NCBI GenBank assembly: GCA_016716745.1
Contig: JADJVD010000001.1
Location: 186,001 to 250,000, forward strand
Reading direction: 5' to 3'
Source: Hyphomicrobiales bacterium
Lineage (GTDB): Bacteria; Pseudomonadota; Alphaproteobacteria; Rhizobiales; Beijerinckiaceae
DNA length: 64,000 nt
Part shown: positions 1-10,150 of the stretch, piece by piece
How positions within the stretch are numbered: position 1 is the first letter of the stretch
Layout: the number at the start of each line of letters is the position of its first letter
The notes under the pieces: generated by a model
Told to the model about the DNA's origin: nothing
Seen by the model: the letters and a program-made list of their open reading frames with translations, nothing else
The model's database searches: none
Made by a program: the position numbers and the translations under genes

Positions 1-75
1 GGCGGCGACATAGGTCATCTCCGGCGGGGCGAGGCCGAGAACCGTGAGATGGGCGAGGGAGAATTGCAGGGCCAT
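1..75 (-). CDS. Partial TIM-barrel sugar phosphate isomerase/epimerase-like protein (N-terminus only)
   Basis: Only the first 25 codons lie in the window; the gene runs off the left edge. The visible start reads MALQFSLAHLTVLGL and continues with PPEMTYVAA, which resembles the first beta strand and helix of xylose-isomerase-like TIM-barrel proteins. It follows the HMG-CoA-lyase-like gene on the same strand with an 11-base gap, so the two are probably co-transcribed. The family call rests on a very short segment and is tentative. Confidence 0.5.
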   Translation of the reverse strand, partial: MALQFSLAHLTVLGLAPPEMTYVAA

Positions 76-86
76 GCGGTCTCTCC

Positions 87-992
87 TCACGCGGCCGCGT
101 CGATATAGGCCATGCGGCTCGGCAACTTGCGGCCGACGAGCCCGGCCAGTCGCAGCGCGACAGGCTGCAGCTTCGTCCAGTCGATCCCGGTCGCCACGCC
201 CATGCGCTCAAGCGCGAAGACCGCGTCCTCGGTGGCGATGTTGCCGGTGGCGGCCGGAATGAAGGGGCAGCCGCCGAGGCCGCCGACGGCGGCGTCGAAC
301 ACGGTCACGCCCGCCTGCAGGCCGGCGAGCATGTTGGCGAGACCGAGGCCGCGCGTGTCGTGCAGATGCAGCGACAGGGTCACCTCGTCGCCGAGCGCCT
401 CGCGCAGCAGCGTGACGAGGCGGTGAACGCGTTGCGGATCGGCGAGGCCCGCCGTGTCGGCGATGTTGATCTCACGCACGCCGGCGTCGCGATAGAGACG
501 CGCGATGCGCAGCGCCTGCGCGGGATCGACGTCGCCCTCGTAGCCGCAGCCGAGCGCGGACTGCACGCCGGCGCGCACCGCGACGCCCGCGGCGAGCGCG
601 CGCTCGATCGTCGGCAGAATGTCGGCGAGCGCCGCGTCGACGGATTTGTTCGTGTTCTTGCGGCTGTGCGTCTCGCTGGCCGAGACCGAAATCGACAGAT
701 GCCTCGCGCCCACGGCGAGCGCGCGGTCGAGGCCGGCGGCGTTCAGAACGAGGCCGGAATAGACGACGCCTTCGCGCGGCGGCAGCGCGGCGAACAGCTC
801 GTCCGTGTTGGCCATCTGCGGCGCCCATCGGGGCGAGACGAAGGAGCCGACCTGAATGCGCCGCACGCCTGCGTCCGCGATGGCGGCGACGAGCTCGAGC
901 TTTTCGGCGACGGAGAACAGGCGCTTCTCGTTCTGAAGCCCGTCCCGCAGCGCCTCGTCCTCGATCAGAACCGTCTTCGGCAGGTTGAGCAT
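87..992 (-). CDS. Hydroxymethylglutaryl-CoA lyase family protein
   Basis: This 301-aa protein belongs to the HMG-CoA lyase branch of the DRE-TIM metallolyases, which cleave 3-hydroxy-3-methylglutaryl-CoA or a related acyl-CoA into acetyl-CoA and an oxo-acid. The N-terminal EDEALRDGLQNE supplies the family Arg-Asp pair. The signature GGLGGCPFIPAATGN carries the catalytic-loop cysteine, and the LHLHDTRGLG strand gives the metal-binding His-x-His. I start at ATG 992 (MLNLPKTVLIEDE) because upstream codons lie in the intergenic region shared with the divergent LysR gene. A class III CoA-transferase lies nearby on the same strand, so a CoA-activation plus lyase route is plausible. The exact substrate is not shown by sequence. 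Confidence 0.85.
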   Translation of the reverse strand: MLNLPKTVLIEDEALRDGLQNEKRLFSVAEKLELVAAIADAGVRRIQVGSFVSPRWAPQMANTDELFAALPPREGVVYSGLVLNAAGLDRALAVGARHLSISVSASETHSRKNTNKSVDAALADILPTIERALAAGVAVRAGVQSALGCGYEGDVDPAQALRIARLYRDAGVREINIADTAGLADPQRVHRLVTLLREALGDEVTLSLHLHDTRGLGLANMLAGLQAGVTVFDAAVGGLGGCPFIPAATGNIATEDAVFALERMGVATGIDWTKLQPVALRLAGLVGRKLPSRMAYIDAAA

Positions 993-1074
993 TGCGCCCT
1001 CGTTTCTCCCTGCCAAAGGTCTAGGCCCGCCCGCCAATTGCCTCCAATATCCAGAATTGCCGTTTACGAAACAT

Positions 1075-1089
1075 CATGTTAATTTCATG
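1075..1089. promoter_or_regulatory. Candidate LysR-type operator between divergent genes
   Basis: The divergent gap between the lyase gene and the LysR gene holds an AT-rich stretch in an otherwise GC-rich region, with an inverted CATG-N7-CATG pair (1075-1078 and 1086-1089). It lies 15 bp before the LysR start. LysR regulators commonly bind dyads in such divergent promoters. Assignment as the operator is inference. Confidence 0.3.
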
Positions 1090-1103
1090 CGCGGGAGGCG
1101 GCC

Positions 1104-2006
1104 ATGCTGACGCTGCGACAGATCGAGATCATCCGGGCGATCATGGTCACCGGCACGGTCAACGGGGCGGCCGATCTCCTGAACGTGTCGGCCCCCGGCA
1201 TAAGCCGCGCGATGAAGCACGCCGAGGGCCTGCTCGGCCTCAGGCTGTTCTCGCGCCAGCACGGACGCTACGTGCCGACCCATGCGGCGCGCGACGTTTT
1301 CGCGCAGATGCAGGACGTGTTCCGCAAGATCGAGGATCTGAACTTCGCCATCGGCCGCGTGCGCAGCGGGGCGAATTCGGTGTTCTCCTTCGCCTCGGTG
1401 TCGTCGATCTCGCAGGCGGTGCTGCCCGGCGCCATCGCCCGGCTCAGAAGCGCCTATCCCGATCTGATGATGAAACTCGACGTGCTGAAGATCGAGGAGG
1501 CGATCGACTACCTGTTGCTGAAGAAGGGCGAGATGGTGGCGCTGAGCTACAAGCTCGACCATCCCGCCCTGCTGTTCCAGCAGCTCGCGCCGTGCTCGCT
1601 GGTGGCGCTGGTTCCCGCCGACCATGCGCTGGCGAAACGTAAGAGCGTCACCGTGCCGATGCTGCTCGACCATCCGCTGATCGGCTTCGACCCCGGCGAC
1701 CCTTACGGCGCGCATATCGCGCGGCCGTTCCTGGAGGCGGGCCGAACGCTCGACCTCGCCATTCAGGCGCGTTACGCGCACACCGTCATCGGCCTTGTCG
1801 CCAAGAAGCTCGGCGTCGCCGTGATCGACGCCTTTTCGGTGGCGGGCGGAACGCCGCCGGGCGTCGTGAAGCTGCCGCTCGACCCGCCCTCGCGCTTCAT
1901 GACCTATGTGGCGACCAACGCCGACGCGCCGCCCTCCAACTACGCCGAGAGCCTGATCGACTTTCTGCGCGCCGAGGCGAAGGCGGTCTCCGCCGCGAAG
2001 GGGTGA
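1104..2006 (+). CDS. LysR family transcriptional regulator
   Basis: This is a 300-aa LysR-type regulator of standard length. Residues 1-60 form the winged helix-turn-helix (MLTLRQIEIIRAI, GAADLLNVSAPGISRAMKH, LFSRQHGRYVPTHAA). From about residue 90 onward lies the periplasmic-binding-protein-like effector domain. The gene is divergent from the HMG-CoA-lyase-like gene and convergent with the dehydratase/HPPD fusion. It therefore probably controls the surrounding catabolic genes, as LysR proteins often regulate a divergently transcribed target. The inducer cannot be read from sequence. Confidence 0.88.
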   Translation: MLTLRQIEIIRAIMVTGTVNGAADLLNVSAPGISRAMKHAEGLLGLRLFSRQHGRYVPTHAARDVFAQMQDVFRKIEDLNFAIGRVRSGANSVFSFASVSSISQAVLPGAIARLRSAYPDLMMKLDVLKIEEAIDYLLLKKGEMVALSYKLDHPALLFQQLAPCSLVALVPADHALAKRKSVTVPMLLDHPLIGFDPGDPYGAHIARPFLEAGRTLDLAIQARYAHTVIGLVAKKLGVAVIDAFSVAGGTPPGVVKLPLDPPSRFMTYVATNADAPPSNYAESLIDFLRAEAKAVSAAKG

Positions 2007-2045
2007 GGCCGACGGCGACGAGGCGGGGTCGTCCGGGCGCCGCCC

Positions 2046-3897
2046 TCAATCCATGTCGAGGCTGGCGATCACCGCCTGCGTCTCTTCGGCGTCGCGCGTC
2101 TGCGCGGCCATGCGCACGGGCGCGTTGACGGCGCCGAAGCCGGCATAGCCCTCGCGCTGCACGATCTCGAAGAACAGGCCGTTCACCTCGCGCGTGTAGA
2201 GCTGGAAGTAACGCCCCTTTCGCGTCCTCGTCGTAGAGGATGTTGCCGCGGCGCAGCCGCTCGATCAGCGCCGGATCGAGATCGAAGCGCAGCGCCAGAA
2301 TGTCGTAGTAGCTCGCCGGAATTTGCAGCACCATCGCCGGATCGACGCGGCCCGCGAGCGCGAAGATGTCGTCGCAGGCGAAAGCGAAGTGCTGATAGCC
2401 CGCCCCCATCGCCGCGCCGAGAAAACGGCGCGTCGTCGAATTGGCGGCCGACGAGGCGTTGATCGACAGGCGCACGGCGCCGTCGCGATTGCGCATGTTG
2501 CGGCTCTGCACGGCGCCATGCGGATCGATGAGGCCGACCTGCCCGCCTTTCTCGAAGCCGAGCGCGCTGCGACAGAAGAGCTGCGCCTGATAGAACTCGG
2601 CCGGCTCCACCGCCTGCGAGAAATGGTCGACGCCGCGCACGCCCGCCGGATTGGCCGGCGCGGGCGCGAGGGCCACGAAATCGACCTCGGCGAACGCGGC
2701 CTGCGTCGCCGCATCGAGAAAGAAGATCTGGCTGCCGTCGACATTGCGGATCGCCGGGATGTCGAGTTCGCCCGGCCGCGCGGCGAGCGCGACGGCGCCG
2801 GAGCCGAACGCCTTCAGCCGCTCGAGCCAGGCCGGCAGATCGTCGACGAGATAGCCGACGGCGCAGACGCTCGCGCCATGCAGCAGGAAATAGGAATGGG
2901 CGACGCTGCCCGGCTCCTCGTTGAGCACGATGGAGACCTCGCCGAGCCGCCAGAGCGAAACGGTCTTGGAGCGATGGCGATGGGTCTGCGCGAAACCGAG
3001 CGCCTGGAGCAGAGCGACGATGCGCGCGCGGTCGGCGTCGAACGCCGCGATCTCGATGAAGGCGACGGATCGCACGGCTTCGCGCGCGTCCGCCCGCGCA
3101 TTCTCCAGCCAGGCGAAGGCGCGCACGCCGTCGGCGGCGATGGCGGCGGGCGAGAGGCCGCGCATCTGGTCGTTGAAAATCTCCAGCGACAGGAAGCCGG
3201 CGTAACCCATCGCCGCCAGACGCCGATAAAGGTCGCGCAAGGGCAGATCGCCCTGCCCCGGAAACAGCCGGAAATTGCTGCTGAGCAGCGCCGGATCCAT
3301 GCGGATGTCCGGAACGTCGGCCAGATGCACGAGCGCGATGCGGCTGGCGTCGAGCCGCTCCAGCGCGTCGAAGCCCGCGCCGGCGAAGACCGTGTGGGCG
3401 ACGCCGAGGACGAGGCCGAGGTTCGGCCGGTCCGCCCGCGCGACGATGGCGTTGGCCTCCTCGAAAGTGCGCACATGGCGGCCGGTGGAGAGCGCCTCGT
3501 AGCCGATCGACAGGCCGCGCGTCGCCGCGCGGTCGGCGAGGTCGGCGAGGTCGCGCGCGGCCTGCGCCGGATCGTCGAGCGCGTCGGCGCGGGTGTTGGA
3601 GCAGACGATCAGCATCCGCGCGCCGATGGCGGCGGCCAGGTCGAGCATCCGCTCGGCGCGCTTGACGTTCCAGCCCCGCAGCGCGGCCGGCGCGGCCTCG
3701 TAGTCGCGCAGCGATTGCAGGCTGACGATCTCGACGCCGAGTTCGCGGGCGAAGCGCGCCATGTCGGCGACCGGCACGCCGGAATAAATCAGATCCTCAT
3801 GGAAGATCTCGAAGCCCGAAAAGCCCGCAGCGGCGGCGGCCTCGATCTTCCTTTGCAGCGCGTCGGGAAAGGAGAGCGAGGAGATGGCCCACTTCAT
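2046..3897 (-). pseudogene. 3-dehydroshikimate dehydratase / HPPD-like fusion protein (QuiC type), frameshifted
   Basis: Residues 1 to about 260 form a xylose-isomerase-like TIM barrel (MKWAISSLSFPDALQRKIEA, FEIFHEDLIYSG) as in bacterial 3-dehydroshikimate dehydratases, which make protocatechuate. A vicinal-oxygen-chelate half like 4-hydroxyphenylpyruvate dioxygenase follows, with metal-type histidines in VDHFSQAV and YQHFAFACDD. The frame breaks in the CCCC run at 2214-2217. Removing one base restores KGRYFQLYTREVNG and the third metal ligand in GLFFEIVQREG, ending at a stop at 2046 (616 aa). Without the correction the frame runs on to 1897, overlapping the LysR gene. The break is either an assembly error or a late pseudogene. 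Neighbouring aroE supports a shikimate/quinate context. Confidence 0.75.
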
Positions 3898-3992
3898 GAT
3901 GCGCTTTCAGGCTCCGGCGAGGACGGGCGCGAGGCTAGCACGCGCCGACGCCGCGCCGCCACCTGCCCCTCAGGCGCGCCGCCGCCTGCCCC

Positions 3993-4814
3993 TCAGGCGA
4001 GCGGAACGCGGAGCGCGGCCAGCGCCTCGGCGGTTCCGGGACGCACGCCGCGCCACCAGGCGAAGCCTTCCGCCCCCTGCTCGACCAGCATGCCCACCCC
4101 GTCCGCCAGTTGCCTCGCGCCGGCGGCGCGGCCCTGCGCGAGGAAAGGGGTGAGCCCCTTGCCGTAGGCGAGTTCGTAGGCGAGCGTTTCCGGTCCGAAC
4201 ACGCCGTCGGCGACATCGGGGCGCTGCCCGAACAGGCTCGCCGAGGTGGCGTTGACGACGATGTCGAACGCCTGCTCGCCGAGGCGGGCGCGGTCGGCCA
4301 GCGCGATCGGGCCGAGGGCGCGGACGCGCTCGACCAGCGCTTCGGCTTTCGCGACGGTGCGGTTCAGCAGCACGAGTTCGGCCGGCCCCGCCTCGAGGAA
4401 GGGCTGCAACGCGCCGCGCGCCGCCCCGCCGGCGCCCAATATCAGCACGCGCCGGCCGGCGAGGGGGCGGGCGAGATTGATCTCGACGTCGCGCCTGAGG
4501 CCCAGCCCGTCGACATTGTCGGCGAGGATGCGCCCGTCCTCGAATTTCAGCGTGTTGACCGCGCCGGCGCTCTCGGCGCGCGGCGACAGCCAGTCGGCCG
4601 CCGCGAAAGCCTCCAGCTTGAACGGGGCGGTGACGTTGCCGCCGCGGCCGCCGGCGGCGCGGAAGGCGGCCAGCGCCTCCGCAAAGCCGCCGGGCGGCGC
4701 CTCGATCGCCTCGTAGCTCATGTCCTGCCCGGTCGCGCGGGCGAACATCGCGTGCAGCGCCGGCGATTTCGACTGCTTCACCGGATTGCCGAACAGGGCG
4801 TAACGGTCGCTCAT
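3993..4814 (-). CDS. aroE: Shikimate dehydrogenase (NADP+)
   Basis: This 273-aa enzyme interconverts 3-dehydroshikimate and shikimate. The N-terminal substrate domain shows GNPVKQSKSPALHA and the catalytic-lysine motif NVTAPFK, followed by NTLKF and DNVDGLGL. The Rossmann domain starts at VLILGAGGAARGA, and LLNRT is the usual NADP-side motif. The C-terminus holds the conserved ADGVGMLVEQGAEGF. It lies beside the dehydroshikimate dehydratase fusion and only 7 bp after the CoA-transferase gene on the same strand. It could therefore serve quinate/shikimate use as well as biosynthesis; the family does not separate these roles by sequence alone. Confidence 0.92.
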   Translation of the reverse strand: MSDRYALFGNPVKQSKSPALHAMFARATGQDMSYEAIEAPPGGFAEALAAFRAAGGRGGNVTAPFKLEAFAAADWLSPRAESAGAVNTLKFEDGRILADNVDGLGLRRDVEINLARPLAGRRVLILGAGGAARGALQPFLEAGPAELVLLNRTVAKAEALVERVRALGPIALADRARLGEQAFDIVVNATSASLFGQRPDVADGVFGPETLAYELAYGKGLTPFLAQGRAAGARQLADGVGMLVEQGAEGFAWWRGVRPGTAEALAALRVPLA

Positions 4815-4821
4815 GCGCGCC

Positions 4822-6051
4822 TCATCCGCCTCTGGCCGCCGGCTCGGCGTAGAGCACGCCGTCGGCCTGCATGGCGGCGATCTCGGCCTCGGAGCGGCCG
4901 AGGCCGCGCGCCACGTCGGCGTTGTGCTGGCCGAGCAGGGGCGCGGGCGATTTCGGCGTCGTGTCGCTCTCCGAAAAACGGAAGGGCAGGTTCGGCAGCC
5001 TCACCTTGCCGAGCACGGGATGGTCCTGCTCCACCACCATGCCGCGGGCGGCGATCTGCGGATCGGCCAGCACCTGATCGATCGTCTGCACGCGGGCGCC
5101 CGGCACGCCCGCCGCGTCGAGCGCCGCCAGGCAGGCGGAGGTGGAGGGCTGCGCCATCGCCCAGTCCGCGACGAGCTTCGTCGCCGCCTCGAAATGGGTC
5201 GCCCTGCCCTCCGGCGTGCGGAAGCGCGGGTCGAGCGCCGGCCCGCCGATCAGGCCAGCGAGACGCTCCCAGGCGTCGTCCACCTGCGCGGCGATCACCA
5301 GATTGCCGTCGCGGGCGGCGAAGACGCCGTAGATCGGCGAATCGGGCGCGTGGCTGCCGGTCTGGCGCGGAATGTCCTTGCCGCCGCTCATGAAGTAGCG
5401 CTGCACCGCGTAGTCGTGCATCGACACCATGCAGTCGTAGAGCGCGAGATCGATATGCTGGCCGCGGCCGGAGGCGACGCGGCCGTAGAGCGCGGCGCAG
5501 ACCGCCGAGACGCCGTGCATGCCGGCGTACATGTCGGCGAGCGGCATGCGCAGCAGCGGCGGGGCGTGACCCGGCTCGCCGAGCATGGCGAGCGCGCCGC
5601 TCTTGGCCTCGGCGATCAGGCCGAAGCCGGGGCGAGCGGCGTCCGGCCCGGTGTGGCCGTAGGCGGAGATCGAGCAATAGATCAGGCGCGGATTGAGCTT
5701 GGCCAGCTCGGCATAGCCGAGGCCGAGCTTGTCGAGCGCGCCGGGGCGGTAATTCTCGACGAACACGTCGGCCGTCTTCACCAGATCGCGCATCAGGGCG
5801 AGGCCGCGCGGATCCTTGATGTTCACGCACAGGCCCTGCTTGCCCATGTTCTGCTGGAGGAAATAGCCGGACTGGCCGTCCTTGAAATAGCCGTGGGCGC
5901 GGCCGGCGTCGCCGCCCGGCGGGCGCTCGACCTTGATCACCTCGGCCCCCATCGCGGCGAGGCAGCGCGACAGATGCGGGCCGGCGAGAAAATGGCTGTA
6001 GTCGATGACGCGGACGCCGGCGAGCGGCGCCGGCTGACGGGCGGCGGACAT
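4822..6051 (-). CDS. CaiB/BaiF family class III CoA-transferase
   Basis: This 409-aa protein is of normal length for family III CoA-transferases, which move CoA between carboxylic acids through an aspartyl-CoA intermediate. The N-terminus has GVRVIDYSHFLAGPHLSRCLAAMGAEVIKVERPPGGD, written here as a family landmark spread over residues 11-49 rather than one motif. NMGKQGLCVNIKDPRG and VFVENYRPGALDKLGLGY follow, and IDLALYDCMVS lies mid-protein. It is the first gene of a minus-strand run with aroE and the dehydratase fusion. With the nearby HMG-CoA-lyase-like gene it could activate a hydroxy-acid for cleavage. The substrate is unknown. Confidence 0.88.
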   Translation of the reverse strand: MSAARQPAPLAGVRVIDYSHFLAGPHLSRCLAAMGAEVIKVERPPGGDAGRAHGYFKDGQSGYFLQQNMGKQGLCVNIKDPRGLALMRDLVKTADVFVENYRPGALDKLGLGYAELAKLNPRLIYCSISAYGHTGPDAARPGFGLIAEAKSGALAMLGEPGHAPPLLRMPLADMYAGMHGVSAVCAALYGRVASGRGQHIDLALYDCMVSMHDYAVQRYFMSGGKDIPRQTGSHAPDSPIYGVFAARDGNLVIAAQVDDAWERLAGLIGGPALDPRFRTPEGRATHFEAATKLVADWAMAQPSTSACLAALDAAGVPGARVQTIDQVLADPQIAARGMVVEQDHPVLGKVRLPNLPFRFSESDTTPKSPAPLLGQHNADVARGLGRSEAEIAAMQADGVLYAEPAARGG

Positions 6052-6217
6052 GGGTTTCCTTCCGGAACGGGCGAAATCGGCGACGAGGCTGGCACGGATC
6101 GCGCCGCGCCGTCGAGGCCCGCAGGCGGCGGCGCGGCGCCGCGCGCCTTGCCGGGCGGCCGCCGAGCGGCTCTAACTTCGGCGGGGCGCCGAGGCGCGGG
6201 ACGAGCGGAAGGATGCG

Positions 6218-7037
<820 letters not shown>

Positions 7038-7048
<11 letters not shown>

Positions 7049-8624
7049 GCGACCGGCCCGCCGTCGGCGGACGGCGGAAGGCGGCGACGATGCGGGCCCG
7101 ATCCGTGATTCCGAGCGCGAACAGACACGCGGCGTGGACCGCGACGCCGGCGACGCAGACCGCCGCCAGCGTCGCGGCGCGCAGCGCGAACGGCGCCGGC
7201 GGGGCGAGCGCGCCCTCGAAGAGGCTCCGCAGCAGAAAGGCGACGCCGGCGGTGGCGACCGAGGCGAGCGCGATCGCCGCCAGATTGCGCCGGCTCATCG
7301 CGTCGAAGGGCAGATCGCCCGTTCCGCGCAGGCCCGCCGCCAGCACGCCGGCGTTGACGAAGGCGGAGGCCGCGACGCCGAGCGGAGCGGCGACATGGCC
7401 GAGCGAGCGGACGAGGCTCAGCGTCACGACGATGTTGACGACGACGCCGGCGAGCGCGGCGACGAGCGGCGCGCGGATGTTTTCGCGCGCGAGGTAGGGC
7501 GGCAGCAGCGCCTTGACGAGCACGAAGCCCGGCAACGCGAGCGCGAGCGCCCGCAACACCTCGGCCGTCGCCTTCGCGTCCGCGAAGGAGAACGCGCCGT
7601 GCCGGTAGATCACGGTGACGATGGGATCGGCCAGAACGACCAGCGAGAGCGCGGCCGGCAGCACGAGCATGAAGCCGAACTCGATGGCCCGCCCGCCCGC
7701 CGCGCGCGCGCCCTCGTGATCGGCGGCGCTGATGGCGCGCGAGACTTCCGGCAACAGCACCGTGCCGATCGCCGCCGCGACGAAGCCGAGCGGCAACTGG
7801 AACAGGCGGTCGGCGTAATAGAGCCACGACACCGCCGAGGGCAGCGAGGACGACATCTGCGCGGCGACCACCATGTTGAAATGGCCGGCGCCGGCGAGCA
7901 TCAGGCCCGGCAGGATGCGCAGCATCAGCATGCGCACGTCGCCGCCGAAGGAAGGCTTGCGCCAGCGCAGGGCGAGCCCGGCGCGTCGAAGCCCCCAGCC
8001 GACGATCAGCAATTGCGCGACGCCGGCGACGAGCACCGTCAGCACCATCGCAAGGCCCGCCTCGCGTCGCTCGCGCCAGCCGAGCGCGAGAAGGACCGCG
8101 AGCACGGCGATCAACATGACATTGAGCGCGAGCGGCGCCAGCGCGACGAGCGAGAAGCGCCCGATGGCGTTCAGGATCGAGGCGATCAGCGCAGAGACGA
8201 CGATGGCGCCGACGAAGATGAAAGCGAGACGACCGAACAGCACCGCGTCGGCGAATTTCTCCGGCTCGCTGGCGAAGCCAGGCGCGACGGCCGCGATCAG
8301 GACCGGCATCAGAAGCTCGCTCGCCACGACGGCGACGCAGACGAATGCGACCAGCGTCGAGAAGGCCGACTCGATGAAGGCCTGCACGCTCTCCTCGCCG
8401 CCCGTCGCGGCGCGACGCGCGTAGATCGGCACGAAGGCGGCGTTGAACGCGCCTTCCGACAGCACGCGGCGAAACAGATTCGGCAGAAGGAAGGCGGCGA
8501 TATAGGCGTCCGCCACGGCGCTCGAGCCGAGCACGGCGGCGATCATCACGTCGCGCACGAAGCCGGTGAGTCGCGACAGCAGCGTCGCCGCCCCGACAGT
8601 GGTGTAGTGCCTCGCCAGCGACAT
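7038..8624 (-). CDS. murJ: Lipid II flippase MurJ (MviN)
   Basis: This 528-aa polytopic membrane protein of the MOP superfamily moves lipid II across the inner membrane during peptidoglycan synthesis. The N-terminus MSLARHYTTVGAATLLSRLTGFVRDVMIAA is the family hallmark region (first 30 residues, including TLLSRLTGFVRD). GAFNAAFVPIYAR and about 14 hydrophobic segments follow. Length matches the family. It sits downstream of the phosphomannomutase and mannose-1-phosphate guanylyltransferase genes on the same strand, so cell-envelope genes are grouped here. Confidence 0.93.
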
Positions 8625-8705
8625 CTGGTCTCCCGGCCCGCCGTCCGCTTCGCGCCGTGGAGCGACTCCACCACATTTCGAGCGCGATGTAACGCTGCGG
8701 CGCGC

Positions 8706-10136
8706 TCAGGCCGTGGCGGCGCGGGCGAGCGCGAGACCTTCCGCAAGGAGCGCCTCGGCGGCGGCCTGCGTCGGCGCCTCGACATAGACGCGCAGTTCCG
8801 GCGCATTGCCGGAGGCGCGCACATGCGCGGTGGCGCCGTCGCCGAGCGTCAGGCGCAAGCCGTCGCGGCGGTCGCGCGCGAGGACGCCGCCATGCGCGGC
8901 GAAGGCTTCGTCGCGGAACGAGGGATCGTCCGAATCGAGCCGCGCGATGAAGGCGGCGGTCCTGTCCTGCGGCACGTTCTGCAACCGGTTCGACAGCGCC
9001 ACCGCGAAGGCCATGTCGGCGGCGAGCGCGCTCAGCGGACGGCGCGCGCGCGCCATGCTCGCGAGCGCGCAGACGATCGGCAGCATGGCGTCGCGCGTCG
9101 GCAAGGCGGCGAGCGTGCGGCCCCGCGCCGACGCGTCGGAGCCGAGCAGCACGCCGCCATTGGCCTCGAAGCCGACGACGAGGCGCGCGCCTGCGCCCGC
9201 CGCCTCCTGCATGCCGGCGATGACGTAGGGCGAGCCGACCTTGGTGCGCAGAACCTGCACGAACAGGCCGAGCTTCTCGAGCGCGGAATTGGAGGTGACG
9301 GGCGTGACGATCGCGTCCGCCCCGAGGGCTGCGGCCGTGAGCGCGCCGACAAGATCGCCGCGGAGGAAGCGGCCCTGTTCGTCGGCGACGAGCGGGCGGT
9401 CGGCGTCGCCGTCCGTCGAGACGATGGCGTCGAGCGGCTGCGCTTGCGCCCAACCGAGCGCGAGTTCTTCGTCCTCCGGCCGCAACGCCTCCGTGTCGAC
9501 GGGAATGAAGGCTTCGGCGCGGCCGAGCGGAACGACGCGCGCGCCGAGCGCGGCGAGCGTCTCGCACATCGCGTCGCGCGCCACCGAGGAGTGCTGGTAG
9601 ACGCCGACGCTCATCCCTGCGAGTGCCTCCGCGCCGAAGAAATCGACATAGCGCGCGCGATAGGGCGCGAGCGCCTCGAGCGGGTGCGCGAGCGCGGTCG
9701 CGACGGGCGGCGCGCGGTCGATGGCGAGACGAGCGTGCAGCGCGAGAATGCGCGCCTCGTCCGCCTTGTCGATCTCGCCGCCCTTGCGATAGAATTTCAG
9801 GCCGTTGCGATCCTCCGGGATGTGGCTGCCCGTGACCATGATCGCCGGCGCGCCGGCGCCCATCGCGGCGAGCGCGAGGGCGGGCGTCGGAACGGCGCCG
9901 CAATCGACCGGAACGAGCCCGGCGTCGGCGACGGCCTGAATGCAGGCGGCGGCGATCTGCGGGCTGGAGGCGCGCAGATCGCGCGCGATCATCGCCTCGC
10001 CTGCCGGGCCGGCCGCGCCGTCCTCGCGGATCATCTCGCAGAAGGCGCGCGTATAGGCGTAGGCCGGCGCGCCGACAAGCTCGGTCACCAGGCCGCGCAG
10101 GCCGGACGTGCCGAATTTCAGCGAGCTCGCGCTCAT
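8706..10136 (-). CDS. Phosphomannomutase (alpha-D-phosphohexomutase family)
   Basis: This 476-aa enzyme interconverts mannose 6-phosphate and mannose 1-phosphate for GDP-mannose synthesis. The start FGTSGLRGLV, the phosphoserine loop TGSHIPEDRNGLKFY, the metal loop STDGDADRPL and the sugar-binding GFEANGGVLLG appear in the expected order. The C-terminal phosphate-binding motif is RASGNAPELRVY. It begins 14 bp after the manC stop, so the two form an operon. A much longer open frame passes through this region upstream, but homology begins at ATG 10136 (MSASSLKFGTSGLRG). The exact sugar preference is inferred from the manC neighbour. Confidence 0.88.
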   Translation of the reverse strand: MSASSLKFGTSGLRGLVTELVGAPAYAYTRAFCEMIREDGAAGPAGEAMIARDLRASSPQIAAACIQAVADAGLVPVDCGAVPTPALALAAMGAGAPAIMVTGSHIPEDRNGLKFYRKGGEIDKADEARILALHARLAIDRAPPVATALAHPLEALAPYRARYVDFFGAEALAGMSVGVYQHSSVARDAMCETLAALGARVVPLGRAEAFIPVDTEALRPEDEELALGWAQAQPLDAIVSTDGDADRPLVADEQGRFLRGDLVGALTAAALGADAIVTPVTSNSALEKLGLFVQVLRTKVGSPYVIAGMQEAAGAGARLVVGFEANGGVLLGSDASARGRTLAALPTRDAMLPIVCALASMARARRPLSALAADMAFAVALSNRLQNVPQDRTAAFIARLDSDDPSFRDEAFAAHGGVLARDRRDGLRLTLGDGATAHVRASGNAPELRVYVEAPTQAAAEALLAEGLALARAATA

Positions 10137-10150
10137 CGCAGCCTCCCGCC

